DNA from: Deltaproteobacteria bacterium
GTDB taxonomy: Bacteria > Desulfobacterota > Binatia > Binatales > Binataceae
Reading direction: 5' to 3'
NCBI GenBank assembly: GCA_021786815.1
Contig: JAJYMR010000251.1
Span: 1,860-8,132 of the forward strand
Length of the DNA: 6,273 bases
The position numbers and the translations under genes are program-made. Shown here piece after piece: positions 5,888 to 6,273 of this stretch (positions are counted from its first letter, which is position 1; every line of letters begins with the position of its first letter). The notes under the pieces were generated by a model. It was not told the DNA's origin. It did not search any database and saw nothing but the letters and a program-made list of their open reading frames with translations.

Positions 5888-5986
5888 GTCATTCTGAACG
5901 AAGTGAAGAATCCGCCGAAGGCGATTTTATTTCGTCATCCCGCTTCGCGGGGATTCTTCGCGCCGGCAGCCTGCGCTCAGAATGAC
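5888..5986. repeat. Imperfect inverted repeat of the GTCATTCTGA...TCAGAATGAC type
   Basis: The outer arms GTCATTCTGA (5888-5897) and TCAGAATGAC (5977-5986) are perfect inverses. An inner pair, GAAGAATCC (5905-5913) and GGATTCTTC (5951-5959), continues the symmetry. The right arm carries about ten extra bases, and a small hairpin CCCGC/GCGGG (5939-5943 with 5947-5951) lies near the centre. Repeats with this 'CATTCTGAgCGAAG' look occur between genes in many bacterial genomes, and this seems to be one copy. Whether it is a mobile MITE-like element cannot be told from one copy. Confidence 0.7.
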
Positions 5987-6028
5987 AAAAAGGAGAGAGC
6001 CTTCGCTCAGAGTGAGGGAAAAGGAGCC
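5971..6028. repeat. 30-base-period duplication of the repeat's right end
   Basis: GCTCAGAATGACAAAAAGGAG starting at 5975 recurs as GCTCAGAGTGAGGGAAAAGGAG starting at 6005, a 30-base period with several mismatches. The second copy looks like a decayed partial duplicate of the right arm of the inverted repeat at 5888-5986. Confidence 0.55.
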
Positions 6029-6037
6029 CCAAGGCTC
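6016..6037 (-). terminator. Probable intrinsic terminator of the DUF59 gene
   Basis: On the minus strand GAGCC (6037-6033), loop TTGG, GGCTC (6028-6024) is followed by CTTTTCCC (6023-6016). The five-pair stem and four-T run make a modest terminator. It lies 100 bases past the DUF59 stop and partly overlaps the repeat DNA. Confidence 0.45.
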
Positions 6038-6137
6038 ACCCATCCTTGCGCACGATGCGGGCTGTGTTTGCCCGGGCGACTGTTCCGGTTGCCGCGCCCC
6101 CCTGCCTGGGCGAGACGGGGAACCTTGCTGAGCGCCC

Positions 6138-6273
6138 TCAGTCCAGGCCGAGGCGTTCGCGGCCTTCGGGTGAGATCATCTGCGGGTTCCAGGGCGGATC
6201 CCAGACCAGTTCCACGTTGGCCTCCGACACTCCCGGCAGCATCATCAGCTTCTGCTTCGCGTCATACGCGATC
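6138..6273 (-). CDS. DUF59/MIP18-family iron-sulfur assembly protein, C-terminal part (runs off the right edge)
   Basis: Only the last 44 codons and the stop are present. The tail contains LPGVSEANVELVWDPPWN followed by PQMISPEGRERLGLD. The VELVWDPPWxPxMIS...LG pattern is the hallmark C-terminus of the DUF59/MIP18 family (PaaD- and SufT-like proteins). These help load or mature Fe-S clusters in the cytoplasm. The N-terminal half, including any conserved aspartate or cysteine, is outside the window, so SufT-like and PaaD-like members cannot be told apart. The gene is on the same strand as the rest but is separated by repeats and a probable terminator, so it is likely a separate transcription unit. 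Confidence 0.85.
   Translation of the reverse strand, partial: IAYDAKQKLMMLPGVSEANVELVWDPPWNPQMISPEGRERLGLD

Larger units (their letters stand above)
5636..6137. other. About 500 bases without a convincing gene
   Basis: This stretch separates the Doc-type module from the DUF59 gene. It holds the inverted-repeat element at 5888-5986, a 30-base-period repeat, a probable terminator at 6016-6037, and a 7-base inverted repeat at 5668-5701. Short minus-strand open segments broken by stops and frame changes lie at 5647-5854 and may be gene relics. I found no tRNA-like fold and no convincing promoter for the downstream two-gene module. Confidence 0.6.

Noticed and set aside
5888..6028. CRISPR array
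   Set aside because: Only two imperfect copies at a 30-base period with no spacer pattern and no cas genes; it fits an intergenic palindromic repeat.
6095..6112. CGCCC/GGGCG hairpin shortly after the DUF59 stop
   Set aside because: Only five pairs with no T run; the structure at 6016-6037 is the better terminator candidate.

Overview
The window reads as a chromosomal piece of a G+C-rich, Gram-negative-type bacterium. All supported genes are on the minus strand, so transcription runs from right to left. The rplU-rpmA-obgE-proB-proA order is widely conserved in bacteria. The Obg protein is short, lacks a C-terminal OCT domain, and resembles deltaproteobacterial-type Obg. An F420-type LLM oxidoreductase of the Rv3520c family, together with 'CATTCTGA...GAAGAATCC' intergenic repeats, would suit an uncultured deltaproteobacteria-like lineage such as Binatota. 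That placement is a low-confidence inference.

Right edge (about 5640-6273): the window opens with the C-terminus of a DUF59/MIP18-family iron-sulfur assembly protein. About 500 bases without a convincing gene follow. They hold a probable terminator, a large imperfect inverted repeat with a 30-base-period repeat beside it, and possible gene relics.

Accessory module (4428-5635): a 262-residue protein of unknown function overlaps by four bases (GTGA) a Doc-type Fic toxin with an intact HxFxDGNKR motif. No small Phd-like antitoxin is visible, so the 262-residue protein is the natural candidate partner. This is the most unusual part of the window. Sampled G+C is lower here than in the core genes.

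Ribosomal block (3607-4387): a strong promoter-like sequence precedes rplU (bL21) and rpmA (bL27), and the pair ends in a textbook intrinsic terminator.

Inserted gene and core operon (1-3568): an LLM-class F420-dependent oxidoreductase gene lies between rpmA and obgE, where these two are often adjacent in other genomes. Then come obgE (ribosome-assembly GTPase), proB (glutamate 5-kinase) and the first 106 codons of proA (glutamyl phosphate reductase). obgE and proB abut exactly (TGAATG), and proB and proA overlap by ATGA. ProB and ProA catalyse the first two steps of proline synthesis.
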